Numbered from the stretch's first letter, positions 47,832-58,278 are shown. The stretch is 64,000 nucleotides of DNA from Acinetobacter wuhouensis (GCF_001696605.3 NZ_CP031716.1:1178001-1242000); one strand, 5' to 3'. Notes: generated from the sequence alone by a model not told the origin. A program made the numbers and translations.

Positions 47832-50800
47832 ATGTTTAAACCTACCACAATGGTGTGGCAACCTACTGCGTCTGTTTTCTTTAAATTATCATTATTAACA
47901 TCTGCATTCGCGGCACTAGGTTTGACTGCTGGGTGTTCTTCTACGCCAACATCGTCAAAAGTTCAAACATCAACCGCAGGAATGTTGGATGCGAATAGTT
48001 TAGATTCGCTCGAAGATTTACTTTCTGCAACAGATATGCGTGCAGTAGAGGGTGATCGTTTACTGATCTTAAAGCATGGTGATGTTTGGAAACGGATGTC
48101 TGTCGGTTTTAAAATGAATGAAGACCGCTGGGATCCGAGGATTGATGCACAGCGGAGTTGGTTTGCTGCACGTCAACCTTATATTGACCGCGTGAGTGCG
48201 CGTGCATCACGTTATTTATACCACACTGTAAAAGAAGCAGAACGTCGTGGTTTACCAACAGAATTAGCTTTATTGCCAATTATTGAAAGTTCTTATGACC
48301 CTGCTGCGACGAGTAGTGCGGCAGCAGCGGGGATGTGGCAGTTTATTCCAAGTACAGGGAAAATTTACGGATTAAGACAGACCAGTTTATATGACGGACG
48401 TCGTGATGTGGTTGAGTCTACTCGTGCAGCCTATGAGTTCTTAGGAAGTTTATATAATCAGTTTGGTTCTTGGGAATTGGCTTTGGCTGCTTATAATGCA
48501 GGACCTGGTCGTATTCAACAAGCGATTAACCGTAACCAAGCTGCGGGTTTGCCTACAGATTATTGGTCTTTACGTTTACCACAAGAAACAATGAACTATG
48601 TGCCAAGATTCTTGGCTGTAGCGCAAATTATTAAAAGCCCTTCTAAATATGGTGTTTCTTTACCGCCAATCGCCAATCGTCCACACTTTAGAGAAGTGGC
48701 TGTACCACCAGGTGTGCAATTGAATCAAATTGCCTCGATTACTGGGTTAAGTCGTGCTGAACTTTATGCATTGAATCCAGGGCATCGTGGTGAAAGTGTT
48801 GATCCAAATAGTACTCTACGTGTATTAATTCCTGCTGATTTAAGTCCAACCATTGACAGTAAATTAAAAGCTTTAAAACCAGGTTATGATGGAGGGCTGT
48901 GGGCGAGTAATAATAGTCCATCGACAGCAACACAAACCTTGTCTCCTACAACGGTTTCTGGTGTTACTCAATCTATTACCCCTGCAAAAGCGGTTCCACC
49001 AGTCTTAACAAGTAATCCTAAACCAACGACATCTTATTCATCGTCGAGTTCAGCCAGTCCGTTAAGTGTTTTAAAAACAACACCATCGAATGCTGATGCT
49101 TTAGCAAAATTTGCGACCAATGCAGACATTCCAAGCGCACCACGTATTCCTGTGGCAGTGACGCCTGCTACGAATGTCAAGCCAGTTGCGATTGAACCAC
49201 CAATTTCAGCCAATGAAAAAGCGCAAATTCTTGCAGCCGTAAAAGCTGAAGGAGAGAAAGAGACAGTCAAACAAGTTTTAGAACCTCAAGCAACGCAAGC
49301 CGAGAAAGAAGAAGTTGTGAATGAGATTAAAGCCATTGCACCGCAAGGTACGGAGGTTTTAGATCCGTACGATGGCAAAATTAAGTTAACGGCAATTCAA
49401 ACCAGTCAATCTGTTGCTAATGTACAAGGTAAGGAAAATACGGTTGGTTTTGCTTATCCAAAAGGTTTAGCGGATACAACGCCAGCCAATTCTGAAGAAG
49501 CAAAATTAAATAAAGATAAAAACTTTAAAAAGACTGACAGCGAAGTTGTAGTTGAACCACCAAAAGGTAAACGTAGTACTTACACTGTATTATCTGGTGA
49601 TACTTTAGCGACGATTGCCTTAAAAAATGGTGTGAATTGGCGAGATATTGCCAAATGGAACCAAGTTGATCCAAATGGTACTTTGTTTGTTGGCGCAACT
49701 TTATATTTATATGATGCGAAACCTCAAGTTGATGCACCTTCAAAAAAATCTACAGATACAGCACCAACAACTTATGTGGTTAAACCCAATGACAGCTTAA
49801 CCAGTGTTGCAAACGAGTTTGATTTATCTGTTTCGCAATTGGCGAGTTACAATAACTTGACGACGAGTAGTAATTTATTTGTTGGGCAGAAGTTGAAATT
49901 GAAAGATTCAGCTGATGATAAATTGTCTGAAATTAATAAAACTGTGGTTCGTGCAGATACATCTAAACCTGTTGCCAAAATCAAAACCAAGACTTATCAA
50001 GTTAAGCGTGGTGAATACTTAAAAGTCATCGCTGATCGTTATGCTCTATCTGTAAATGAACTTGCTGATTTAACCCCAGGACTCGATATTTCTAGGAGTT
50101 TGTATGTTGGTCAAAAAATTAATGTACCTGTCAATGAAGTAAAAGAAATTGATTCAAAACTTGAATCTAAAGTGGTTGATCAAAGTAAATTTAAAAATGT
50201 AAAAGCTGAAACTGAGTACAAGACTGAAAATTATAAAGTTCAGCGTGGTGATACATTATCCAGTATTGCAACTCAGTCTAAGTTGACACTTTCTGAATTG
50301 GCAGAGTTGAATAAAATTTCTCCGTCAAAAAGCTTGCTCGTTGGGCAGACGATTAAGATTCCAGAAGGAAGTACCACACCAGACAGTTACACTGTTCAAG
50401 CAGGAGATAGCTTAACCGCTGTCGCCAATAAATATGGGTTACAAGTCAGTCAGGTTGCAGATTTAAACGGTTTAAACACTACATCGGGCTTATTTGTTGG
50501 ACAAAAGTTGAAACTCACAGGTACACCTGAACCAACAGTAAAAGATAAAGCACATTCTAAAAATGAAGTGAAAGCTCAAGCTGCAAGCAAAGACGTACAT
50601 GTCGTGCAATCGGGTGAAACTTTGGCAAGTGTTGCACGAAAATATAAGCTACAGCTTTCTTATTTAGCTGACTTAAATGGTTTATCGCGTAATGCATCTT
50701 TGAATATTGGTCAGCATTTGAAGCTAGAAGGCGAAACTGCGAAGACCAATCAAATTAAAGAAGCAAAAGATCGTGAAGATGTCAAAGCATCTGCCAAAAC

Positions 50801-51122
50801 GGTTGCAAAATTGACAGGTAAAGACACTGAAAGTTATACGGTGAAATCAGGTGAGTCGTTGAATGCGATTGCAAGTCGTGTTGGTTTGTCTGTGCAAGAA
50901 TTGGCTGATCTCAATGATCTTAAGTCTCGTGCAGGTTTGCAACGTGGACAAACCATTCGTATTCCAAAAACTGTATCGGATTACAAAGTGAAAAGTGGCG
51001 ACTCTTTGATTCGTATTGCAAGCAAATACGGCATAGATTCAAGTGCTTTGGCGGAAATGAATAATCTTAAGCCTACAGCTTCTTTGCGTATTGGTAGCGT
51101 GATTAAAGTTCCAAGCCTTTAA
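47832..51122 (+). CDS. mltD: Giant MltD-type lytic transglycosylase with eight LysM domains
   Basis: This 1096-residue murein lytic transglycosylase lipoprotein has a signal ending LTAGC (lipobox Cys about residue 35). The SLT catalytic domain is at about residues 110-270, with catalytic Glu near 152 in LPIIESSYDP and AAGMWQFIPSTGK. A Ser/Thr/Pro-rich linker follows, then eight LysM repeats from about residue 582 to the end, each beginning YxVxxGDxL or a variant, plus a degenerate ninth after the SLT domain (QLNQIASITGLSRAELYALN). E. coli MltD (452 residues) has two. It cleaves glycan strands at the septum or growing wall. Confidence 0.92.
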   Translation: MFKPTTMVWQPTASVFFKLSLLTSAFAALGLTAGCSSTPTSSKVQTSTAGMLDANSLDSLEDLLSATDMRAVEGDRLLILKHGDVWKRMSVGFKMNEDRWDPRIDAQRSWFAARQPYIDRVSARASRYLYHTVKEAERRGLPTELALLPIIESSYDPAATSSAAAAGMWQFIPSTGKIYGLRQTSLYDGRRDVVESTRAAYEFLGSLYNQFGSWELALAAYNAGPGRIQQAINRNQAAGLPTDYWSLRLPQETMNYVPRFLAVAQIIKSPSKYGVSLPPIANRPHFREVAVPPGVQLNQIASITGLSRAELYALNPGHRGESVDPNSTLRVLIPADLSPTIDSKLKALKPGYDGGLWASNNSPSTATQTLSPTTVSGVTQSITPAKAVPPVLTSNPKPTTSYSSSSSASPLSVLKTTPSNADALAKFATNADIPSAPRIPVAVTPATNVKPVAIEPPISANEKAQILAAVKAEGEKETVKQVLEPQATQAEKEEVVNEIKAIAPQGTEVLDPYDGKIKLTAIQTSQSVANVQGKENTVGFAYPKGLADTTPANSEEAKLNKDKNFKKTDSEVVVEPPKGKRSTYTVLSGDTLATIALKNGVNWRDIAKWNQVDPNGTLFVGATLYLYDAKPQVDAPSKKSTDTAPTTYVVKPNDSLTSVANEFDLSVSQLASYNNLTTSSNLFVGQKLKLKDSADDKLSEINKTVVRADTSKPVAKIKTKTYQVKRGEYLKVIADRYALSVNELADLTPGLDISRSLYVGQKINVPVNEVKEIDSKLESKVVDQSKFKNVKAETEYKTENYKVQRGDTLSSIATQSKLTLSELAELNKISPSKSLLVGQTIKIPEGSTTPDSYTVQAGDSLTAVANKYGLQVSQVADLNGLNTTSGLFVGQKLKLTGTPEPTVKDKAHSKNEVKAQAASKDVHVVQSGETLASVARKYKLQLSYLADLNGLSRNASLNIGQHLKLEGETAKTNQIKEAKDREDVKASAKTVAKLTGKDTESYTVKSGESLNAIASRVGLSVQELADLNDLKSRAGLQRGQTIRIPKTVSDYKVKSGDSLIRIASKYGIDSSALAEMNNLKPTASLRIGSVIKVPSL

Positions 51123-51157
51123 TTAACAGCTTATTCTAAATAAAGGAAATTAGGGGA

Positions 51158-53002
51158 ATGTACCTAAATTCTATCTATGTAAGTCCAATCGGGCTTACAT
51201 TTGGCTTGTGCATGGCAACAATGCATTTGCATGCTGCTGTGCAGACAACAGCGTATATTGCCATTCACAATACACCTCATTATGCCAAGTTTCAGGCGAT
51301 GCCCTATGCCAATATCAATGCCCCTAAAGGCGGTTATATCAGTACTTCCAGTTTAGGGACTTTTGATAATCTCAATAGTATGAATGGTAAAGGTAGTTCA
51401 ACTGAAGGGATTAACTATCTATTTGATACTTTGATGGATAGTTCTTTGGATGAGGCGGGGGTACTTTATCCATTATTGGCAGAGAAAGTCACTTTTGATC
51501 CGAAAAAAACCAATTTTGTGATTTTTCATTTAAATCCAAAAGCGCGCTTTAGTAATGGCACAGCAGTCACCGCTGAAGATGTTAAATTTACTTTTGATAC
51601 GATTCAGAGCAAAGCCAATCTTGGTTTTCAAATGTATTTATCGGATTTAGCCAAGACTGAAGTTTTATCTCCAACCCAAGTTAAAATGACATTCAAATCT
51701 GAACATAATCCAGATATGCCTCTGATTTTGGCTAGGATTGCGATTTATTCAAAAGCGGATTGGAAAAATAAAGACTATACCAAAGTTACGTTGCAGCCGA
51801 TTTTAGGTTCAGGTCCTTATTTGATTGATCAGATCGATGCAGGGCGGAGTATTCGTTATAAGCGAAATCCAAATTATTGGGGCAAAGATTTAGCGGTAAA
51901 TCGTGGGCGTTATAATTTTGATCAAATGAAGTTTGTCTATTATCGTAGCCCTGAAATTGCATTTGAAGGATTCAAGTCTGGACAGTATAGCTTTTACCAA
52001 GAAAAAAATGCACGGAACTGGGTCGCGGAATATCTATTCCCCGCAGTTAAATCGGGTTTGGTACAGAAATATACAGCAAAAATTGAAACACCAGCCCTCA
52101 CACAAAGTTTGGTCTTTAATACCCGAAAAGCGCCATTCAATGATATTCATTTTAGACAAGCTTTAACCTATGCCTACGATTTTGAATGGATCAATAAAGC
52201 ATTGCTCTATGGTCAAAATATCCGTCTGCAAAGCTATTTTCAAAATAGTGAATTGGCAGCGACTGGTGCGCCGAGTGCTAAAGAATTAGACATTCTTAAA
52301 CCTTATCTTCACCAACTTAATCCGCTACAACGTCAAGGTACGTTGAGCAATTGGAAATATCCAGTTTCAGATGCCAGTGGATTTAATCGCCAAAACTTGC
52401 TCATCGCACGTTCAATTTTACTCAAATCAGGATACCAGTTTAAAAACGCGCAATTGGTAGATCGTAAAGGGAATCCGATTCAAATTGAATTTTTAATTCA
52501 TCAAGATGGTATACAACGAACACTGTTGCCATATATTCGCAATTTAAAAAAACTAGGCATTCAAACGACGATTCGTCAAGTGGACACGCCACAATATACG
52601 GAGCGCATGCGCCGTTTAGATTTTCAAATGACGCCGATGAATATGCCACAGTCTTTAACCCCAGGGGCTGAACAGGCGCAAATGTGGGGGAGTCAAGCGG
52701 CAGATGAGATAGGCAATTACAATTATTCAGGCATTAAAAATCCTGTTGTGGATCAATTAATACAGCAGATTATTCGTGCACCGAGTAGAGAGCAATTGGT
52801 ACTACATACGCGTGCCTTAGATCGTGTTTTGAGAGCAGGTTATTACCAGATATTGACCTATGGCAATGATCAAAATTGGTATGCTTATTGGAATATGTAC
52901 CAGCAACCGAGTGTGAAACCTAAGTTATCTTTAGGTTTAGAATATTGGTGGTCAGATTCTACTCAAACAGAAAAAGTGACTCATTATTTAAAAAATAGGT
53001 GA
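51158..53002 (+). CDS. yejA: Peptide ABC-transporter substrate-binding protein (YejA-type)
   Basis: This 614-residue SBP_bac_5 protein with a signal peptide is the periplasmic receptor of the YejABEF importer, which in E. coli takes up microcin C-type peptides and muramyl-peptides. The family segment GFNSLNSMNGKG-like (FDNLNSMNGKGSSTEG) and FTFDTIQSKAN are seen. Its last residues (YLKNR) and stop are formed by the first unit of a 16-bp tandem repeat, so the C-terminus may have been altered by slippage. It is 35 bases after mltD and 202 bases before yejB. Confidence 0.87.
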   Translation: MYLNSIYVSPIGLTFGLCMATMHLHAAVQTTAYIAIHNTPHYAKFQAMPYANINAPKGGYISTSSLGTFDNLNSMNGKGSSTEGINYLFDTLMDSSLDEAGVLYPLLAEKVTFDPKKTNFVIFHLNPKARFSNGTAVTAEDVKFTFDTIQSKANLGFQMYLSDLAKTEVLSPTQVKMTFKSEHNPDMPLILARIAIYSKADWKNKDYTKVTLQPILGSGPYLIDQIDAGRSIRYKRNPNYWGKDLAVNRGRYNFDQMKFVYYRSPEIAFEGFKSGQYSFYQEKNARNWVAEYLFPAVKSGLVQKYTAKIETPALTQSLVFNTRKAPFNDIHFRQALTYAYDFEWINKALLYGQNIRLQSYFQNSELAATGAPSAKELDILKPYLHQLNPLQRQGTLSNWKYPVSDASGFNRQNLLIARSILLKSGYQFKNAQLVDRKGNPIQIEFLIHQDGIQRTLLPYIRNLKKLGIQTTIRQVDTPQYTERMRRLDFQMTPMNMPQSLTPGAEQAQMWGSQAADEIGNYNYSGIKNPVVDQLIQQIIRAPSREQLVLHTRALDRVLRAGYYQILTYGNDQNWYAYWNMYQQPSVKPKLSLGLEYWWSDSTQTEKVTHYLKNR

Positions 53003-53049
53003 TTTAAAAAATAGGTGATTTAAAAAATAGGTGATTTAAAAAGTTGATG
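52986..53049. repeat. 16-bp tandem repeat at the yejA stop codon
   Basis: Three exact copies of ATTTAAAAAATAGGTG (52986, 53002, 53018) and a fourth diverged copy (53034) run from the last codons of yejA into the spacer. The unit length is not a multiple of three, so gain or loss of a unit would shift where yejA stops if the first stop were lost. Confidence 0.85.
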
Positions 53050-53204
53050 ATTTAAAATCATGGTGCTTTTCAATGAAATTTGTATAAATCAACGTTTAGA
53101 AGAATAATTGTGTATAGGTATTAATCAGCTTCATTGGATTATTGGTGTTATAAAATAATACAATTATACAGTGCTGTAATGAGGTTATAAGGAACAATGT
53201 TTTA

Positions 53205-54275
53205 ATGGGCAGATATATACTCAAAAGATTATTTTTAATCATTCCAACATTGTTCTTTGTGTTATTGATCAATTTTGCGATTACGCAAATTGCGCCAGGC
53301 GGCCCTGTTGAACAAGCGATTCAGCAAGCTGAAAACTTTCAAGGTGTTGATGGAACGACGGCAGGATTATCTACCTCAGTCAATCGTCAAGAATACCGCG
53401 GTGCTCAGGGATTAAGTGAGGAGATGGTCGATAAAATCAAAGCACAATATGGCTTTGATCGACCTGCGCATGAACGATTTTTTTTAATGTTAAAAAGCTA
53501 TCTAACTTTTGATTTTGGAAACAGTTTTTTTAAAGATAAAGCCGTGACGCAATTATTATTAGAAAAAATGCCAGTCACGATTTCATTGGGTTTATGGAGT
53601 ACCTTACTGATTTACCTGATTTCGATTCCACTTGGAATTAAAAAAGCCAAAAAACATGGTTTATTGTTTGATAAATCTACCTCGTTACTGCTCGCAATCG
53701 GTTATGCGATCCCTGCTTTTGTTTTTGCAATTTTGTTGATCGTGTTTTTTGCAGGTGGTTCTTATTTTCAATGGTTTCCATTGCAAGGCTTTGTTTCTGA
53801 ACAATTTCAAAGTTTCAGTTTATGGGGCAAAATTATTGATTATTTCTGGCATATGACCTTGCCTTTACTGGCTATGGTATTGGGTGGTTTTGCCAGTTTG
53901 ACTTATCTGACCAAATACTCGTTTATGGAAGAAATGGAACGGCAATATGTTTTAGCTGCACGCGCTAAGGGATTTGGGCAAAACTATGTCTTGTATAAAC
54001 ATGTATTTCGTAATGCAATATTGGTGATTCTTGCAGGTTTGCCTGAAGTAATTGTTGGCGTATTTTTTGTTGGCAATTTACTCATCGAAATTATTTTTAA
54101 TTTAGATGGAGTCGGGTTACTTGGTTTTGAAGCAATTCAACAGCGTGATTATCCTGTTATTTTTGGGACATTGTTCTTTTTAACTTTGTTTGGACTGGTT
54201 TTACGACTGATTTGTGATGTGATTTATAGTGTGATTGACCCTCGAATTGATTTTGAATCGCGAGGTGCAAAATAA
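53205..54275 (+). CDS. yejB: Peptide ABC-transporter permease YejB
   Basis: This 356-residue inner-membrane permease begins GRYILKRLFLIIPTLFFVLLINFAI, the typical DppB/YejB first helix. The EAA loop is seen as YVLAARAKGFGQNYVLYKHVFRNA. About six transmembrane helices, with the ending IDPRIDFESRG characteristic of YejB. The ATG of yejE overlaps its stop by one base (TAATG), so it is coupled. Confidence 0.92.
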   Translation: MGRYILKRLFLIIPTLFFVLLINFAITQIAPGGPVEQAIQQAENFQGVDGTTAGLSTSVNRQEYRGAQGLSEEMVDKIKAQYGFDRPAHERFFLMLKSYLTFDFGNSFFKDKAVTQLLLEKMPVTISLGLWSTLLIYLISIPLGIKKAKKHGLLFDKSTSLLLAIGYAIPAFVFAILLIVFFAGGSYFQWFPLQGFVSEQFQSFSLWGKIIDYFWHMTLPLLAMVLGGFASLTYLTKYSFMEEMERQYVLAARAKGFGQNYVLYKHVFRNAILVILAGLPEVIVGVFFVGNLLIEIIFNLDGVGLLGFEAIQQRDYPVIFGTLFFLTLFGLVLRLICDVIYSVIDPRIDFESRGAK

Positions 54276-55291
54276 TGTCACCGATCCTACGCGCACGGTT
54301 AAAAAAATTTAAAGGCAATCGATTAGGATACTTCTCTTTTATTTTATTCATCATTCTTTTTGTGCTCTCTCTTTCTGCAGAGTTGATCGCAAATGAGAAA
54401 CCATTATTGGTGAAATATAATCAACATTATTACGCGCCAGTATTTAACGTCTACCCGGAAACAACATTTGGTGGTGTATTTGAAACGGAAGCAGATTATC
54501 GTGATCCTGTAGTGCAGCAGCTCATTGACGAAAAAGGTTGGGCAATTTGGCCGATATTACGTTATTCCTATCAAACGCCAAATTTGGATTTAAGTGTACC
54601 AGTCCCATCGCCACCGACAGCACAAAATTGGTTAGGAACAGATGATCAAGGGCGTGATGTTTTAGCACGTATTCTATATGGACTACGTATTTCATTACTC
54701 TTTGGACTTGTCTTAACGTTGTTTGCTTCGGTGATTGGAATCATCGTTGGTGCAATACAAGGCTATTATGGTGGATGGGTTGATTTAATCGGTCAAAGAA
54801 TATTAGAAGTCTGGGGGGGATTACCGACTTTATTCATGGTGATGATTCTCGTCAGCATATTTACACCCAGTATTTATTGGTTATTTCTGATCATGTTGCT
54901 TTTCGGTTGGACAGGTTTAGTTGGCATTGTACGTGCTGAATTTTTAAAAGCACGAAAGTTAGAATATGTCAGTGCTGCACGGGCTTTGGGTGTGAGTGAT
55001 CTGATGATTATGTTCCGACATATTCTTCCTAATGTCTTAAGTTCTAGTTTGTCGCAGCTTCCTTTTATGTTTACTGCAAATATCACAGCACTGACTGCTT
55101 TGGATTTTTTAGGCTATGGTTTACCACCAGATGCTGCTTCTCTAGGTGAGTTATTATTGCAAGGGAAAAATAATTTAAATGCGCCGTGGTTGGCTTTATC
55201 TGGCTTTTTTAGTTTGGCTTTGGTGCTTTCATTATTGATCTACATTGGGGAGGCAACACGTGATGCATTCGATCCAAGACGCCAAAAATGA
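54275..55291 (+). CDS. yejE: Peptide ABC-transporter permease YejE
   Basis: This 338-residue second permease has an N-terminal TM segment and a large periplasmic insert (about residues 35-110). The DppC-like core follows with NWLGTDDQGRDVLARILYGLRISL and the EAA loop YVSAARALGVSDLMIMFRHILPN. It ends TRDAFDPRR. It starts on the last base of the yejB stop, and its 3' end overlaps yejF by 29 bases. It pairs with YejB to form the membrane channel. Confidence 0.92.
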   Translation: MSPILRARLKKFKGNRLGYFSFILFIILFVLSLSAELIANEKPLLVKYNQHYYAPVFNVYPETTFGGVFETEADYRDPVVQQLIDEKGWAIWPILRYSYQTPNLDLSVPVPSPPTAQNWLGTDDQGRDVLARILYGLRISLLFGLVLTLFASVIGIIVGAIQGYYGGWVDLIGQRILEVWGGLPTLFMVMILVSIFTPSIYWLFLIMLLFGWTGLVGIVRAEFLKARKLEYVSAARALGVSDLMIMFRHILPNVLSSSLSQLPFMFTANITALTALDFLGYGLPPDAASLGELLLQGKNNLNAPWLALSGFFSLALVLSLLIYIGEATRDAFDPRRQK

Positions 55292-56858
55292 TCCAAATTT
55301 GTTGCTCTCAGTTCAAAATTTACATATTGAAAATGAGCAAAAAACGGTATTGGTGGAAAACCTTAATTTTGATTTACATCGCTGTGAAACGGTCGCGATT
55401 GTAGGGGAAAGTGGCTCAGGAAAGTCGATTAGTGGTTTGGCACTGATGGGGTTACTTGCTGAAAATTTAAAAGTCACGGGTCAAGCAGTTTACCATGAGC
55501 GAGATCTTTTACATCTAGATTCCAATGCTTTACTCAATATTCGGGGTAAAAAAATTGGCATGATTTTTCAAGAGCCCATGACCGCACTCAACCCTTTGCA
55601 CAAAGTTGAAAAAATTGTAGGCGAAGCTTTGCTTTTAGAAGGAATGTCTAAGGATAAAGTCAGAAAACGTGTCTATGATTTACTCTGTGATGTGGGAATG
55701 GATGATCCCGAGGAAAAGTTAGATCGTTATCCACATGAGTTATCTGGCGGGCAAAGACAACGTGTTCTAATTGCTTCGGTATTGGCACAGAAACCCGAAA
55801 TTATCATTGCTGATGAGCCAACGACAGCACTCGATGTAACGCTTCAATCACAAGTACTGAATTTATTACAACTATTGATTCTCAATCACAATATGGCAAT
55901 GATTTTAGTCAGTCATGATCTAAATTTAGTGCGTAAATATGCCAACCATGTGATTGTGATGAATCAAGGGAAAGTAGAAGAAAAAGGCTCGGTTAAAAAT
56001 ATTTTTAACAATCCTCAAGCTGAATATACCAAGTTTTTATTGAATCAAGATTTTGGTGAAGCCAATAAACTACATTCTGAAAATCATTTGGTTTTATCTT
56101 TACACCGAGTCGGTGTTAAATTCCCGATTCAGCAGGGAATATTCAGTCGAAAAAAAGAGTATTTCGTTGCTGTTGAACCAATAAATTTACGTTTACATCG
56201 TGCTGAATCCATCGGAATTGTTGGAGATAGTGGTTCTGGAAAAACCTCATTGGCATTGGCAATCGCGAGATTGATTGAAAGCTCTGGGAATATTGTCTTA
56301 CTCAATCAAGATTTAAATCGTTTAAGTCAACGAAAACTTCGACCATTACGTTCCAGTTTTCAGATCGTATTTCAAGATCCTTATAGTAGTCTGAATCCTC
56401 GCATGACTGTTGAACAGATTATCCGTGAAGGCTTGGAACTTCAGAAATTAAAAGAATCAGATATTATTATTCAAATGAATGAAATTTTGAATAAAGTAGA
56501 ATTATCGATCACAGTGAAGCAAAAATATCCGCATGAATTGTCAGGAGGGCAGCGACAACGTGTGGCATTGGCTCGAGCGGTTGCACTAAAGCCACGATTG
56601 CTGATTTTAGATGAACCAACCTCAGCATTAGATCGAACGACACAACGAACAATTGTAAAATTATTGCGCCAATTGCAACGTGACTATCAAATCAGTTATC
56701 TATTTATTAGTCATGATTTACAAGTTGTAAAAGCACTTTGTCAGAAAATTTTAGTATTAAAAGAATCAAAAATGATTGAGTTTCAGGATACACAAGCCTT
56801 ATTTGATAAGCCTTTGAACGATTATACAAAAAGATTAATCGCTGCTAGTCAATATTAA
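55263..56858 (+). CDS. yejF: Dual ATP-binding protein YejF
   Basis: This 531-residue protein has two full ABC domains: Walker A GESGSGKS (first half) and GDSGSGKT (second half), signature LSGGQRQR in both, and Walker B IIADEPTTALD and LILDEPTSALD. It powers the YejABEF peptide importer. GGAGG lies 9 bases before the chosen ATG at 55263, inside yejE. Its stop is only 10 bases from the IS3-family element at 56869, which would cut off any further downstream transcript. Confidence 0.93.
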   Translation: MHSIQDAKNDPNLLLSVQNLHIENEQKTVLVENLNFDLHRCETVAIVGESGSGKSISGLALMGLLAENLKVTGQAVYHERDLLHLDSNALLNIRGKKIGMIFQEPMTALNPLHKVEKIVGEALLLEGMSKDKVRKRVYDLLCDVGMDDPEEKLDRYPHELSGGQRQRVLIASVLAQKPEIIIADEPTTALDVTLQSQVLNLLQLLILNHNMAMILVSHDLNLVRKYANHVIVMNQGKVEEKGSVKNIFNNPQAEYTKFLLNQDFGEANKLHSENHLVLSLHRVGVKFPIQQGIFSRKKEYFVAVEPINLRLHRAESIGIVGDSGSGKTSLALAIARLIESSGNIVLLNQDLNRLSQRKLRPLRSSFQIVFQDPYSSLNPRMTVEQIIREGLELQKLKESDIIIQMNEILNKVELSITVKQKYPHELSGGQRQRVALARAVALKPRLLILDEPTSALDRTTQRTIVKLLRQLQRDYQISYLFISHDLQVVKALCQKILVLKESKMIEFQDTQALFDKPLNDYTKRLIAASQY

Positions 56859-56956
56859 ATCTAGGTCAAGAGATGGATCCGTAAATTTGAACAACTCCTA
56901 TAAGTGATATTCTGCTCCTCAAATGATGTTATAAACATCAATATATGGAGTATTTT

Positions 56957-57262
56957 ATGGCACGTAGACCAAGAAGAAATCATTCAAATGATTTTAAAGC
57001 TAAGGTAGCACTTGCTGCGATTAAAGCAGAAAAAACACTTGCTGAATTGAGTGCTGAGTTTGATGTTCATCAAAACCAAATTATTGACTGGAAAAATCAA
57101 TTGATCTCAGCTTCCTCGCAAGCTTTCGATCAATCAAAAGCTCCAACAGAACCACCCATCGATCTAAAAAAACTACATGCAAAAATCGGTGAGCAGGCAT
57201 TAGAAATTGATTTTTTAGAAGGTGTGTTGAAGAAACTGGGCCGCTTCAACCACAAAAGTTAA
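56957..57262 (+). CDS. IS3-family transposase OrfA
   Basis: This protein of about 101 residues (ATG at 56957, MARRPRRNHSNDFKAKVALA) has the helix-turn-helix (AELSAEFDVHQNQIIDWKNQL) and a leucine-zipper tail (LKKLHAKIGEQALEIDFLEGVLKKL) used for multimerisation and DNA binding. T-TTT-TTA at 57211-57217 in its frame is a classical -1 slippery heptamer that would give the fused OrfAB transposase. Confidence 0.93.
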   Translation: MARRPRRNHSNDFKAKVALAAIKAEKTLAELSAEFDVHQNQIIDWKNQLISASSQAFDQSKAPTEPPIDLKKLHAKIGEQALEIDFLEGVLKKLGRFNHKS

Positions 57263-58089
57263 TCGACGACTCACTTCAGATTTCAGTATCTAAGCAAGCT
57301 AAGCTGCTGAAAGTCTCCCGTGGTTGTTATTACTATCGCCCAAAACCTGTGAGTGCATCAGATCTGAAGCTGATGCGATGTATTGATGAATTACATATGC
57401 AATATCCTTTTGCAGGCAGTCGTATGATGCGTGATTTGTTGAATCGTCAAGGACATCATATAGGACGACGTCATACACGTACTTTAATGAAGAAAATGGG
57501 TATTCAGGCGTTATATTGCAAACCAAATTTAAGCCAGGCTAATCAAGCTCACCGTAAATATCCATATCTGCTCAAAGGGTTGGCTATTCAGCGCAGTAAT
57601 CAAGTGTGGTCTACGGATATAACGTATATCCCTATGGCAAAAGGCTTTGTTTATTTATGTGCTGTGATTGATTGGCATAGCCGCAAGGTACTTGCGCATA
57701 GGGTATCGATTAGTATGGAGGTGGATTTTTGTATTTCGGCTTTAAATGAAGCGATTGAAAAATATGGTCGACCTGAAATATTTAATACAGACCAAGGCAG
57801 CCAGTTTACCAGTGATGCATTTATTGATGTATTGAAATCAAATGGCATTCAAATCAGTATGGATGGTAAAGGTCGATGGGTAGATAATGTGATGGTTGAA
57901 CGATTATGGCGGAGCGTTAAATATGAAGAGGTGTATCTCAAAGCTTATAGCAGTGTCACAGATGCGAAAAAGCAATTAAGTGCATATTTTGAGTTTTATA
58001 ATTTGAAACGACCTCATTCGAGTCTAGACAAAATGACACCAAATGAGTTTTACTATGATCAGCTACCCCAACAAAACAAGGTGGCTTAA
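57218..58089 (+). CDS. IS3-family transposase OrfB (made as OrfAB by -1 frameshift)
   Basis: This catalytic DDE integrase has D in WSTDITYIPM, D in NTDQGSQFTSD and E in VMVERLWRSVKYEE, plus the HTH_21 segment GIQALYCKPNLS. It has no good start of its own upstream (the first GTG, 57349, is inside the conserved region). Open frame begins before 57218, and the family-typical EETGPLQPQKLI sequence follows the slippery site. It is therefore produced as the OrfAB fusion. Start given here is the frameshift point. Confidence 0.9.
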
Positions 58090-58278
58090 CTAGAGCGGAA
58101 TATCACTTATAAATACGCTTTTAGTTGTTCAAACAAGTGGGACCACCTCTGTCATTTCCTCAATATTCTTTTTTATATTCACTTACAAAGTTGACAAAAT
58201 GCATTGTCAAAATTACTCTTGATTTAGGATAATATTAATTTAGAGTAAAAACTCTAATCACTAAAAAGAGATTTGACC

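Larger units (their letters stand above)
56869..58150. mobile_element. IS3-family insertion sequence (IS51-like), with target duplication
   Basis: The element is 1282 bp, from AGAGATGGATCC at the left to GGACCACCTCT at the right (imperfect terminal inverted repeat, with TTTGAACAACT in both ends). The flanking 4-bp direct repeat GTCA (56865-56868 and 58151-58154) marks a clean insertion. It contains two overlapping frames orfA/orfB with intact DDE residues and a -1 slippery site, so it is probably functional. Confidence 0.88.
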
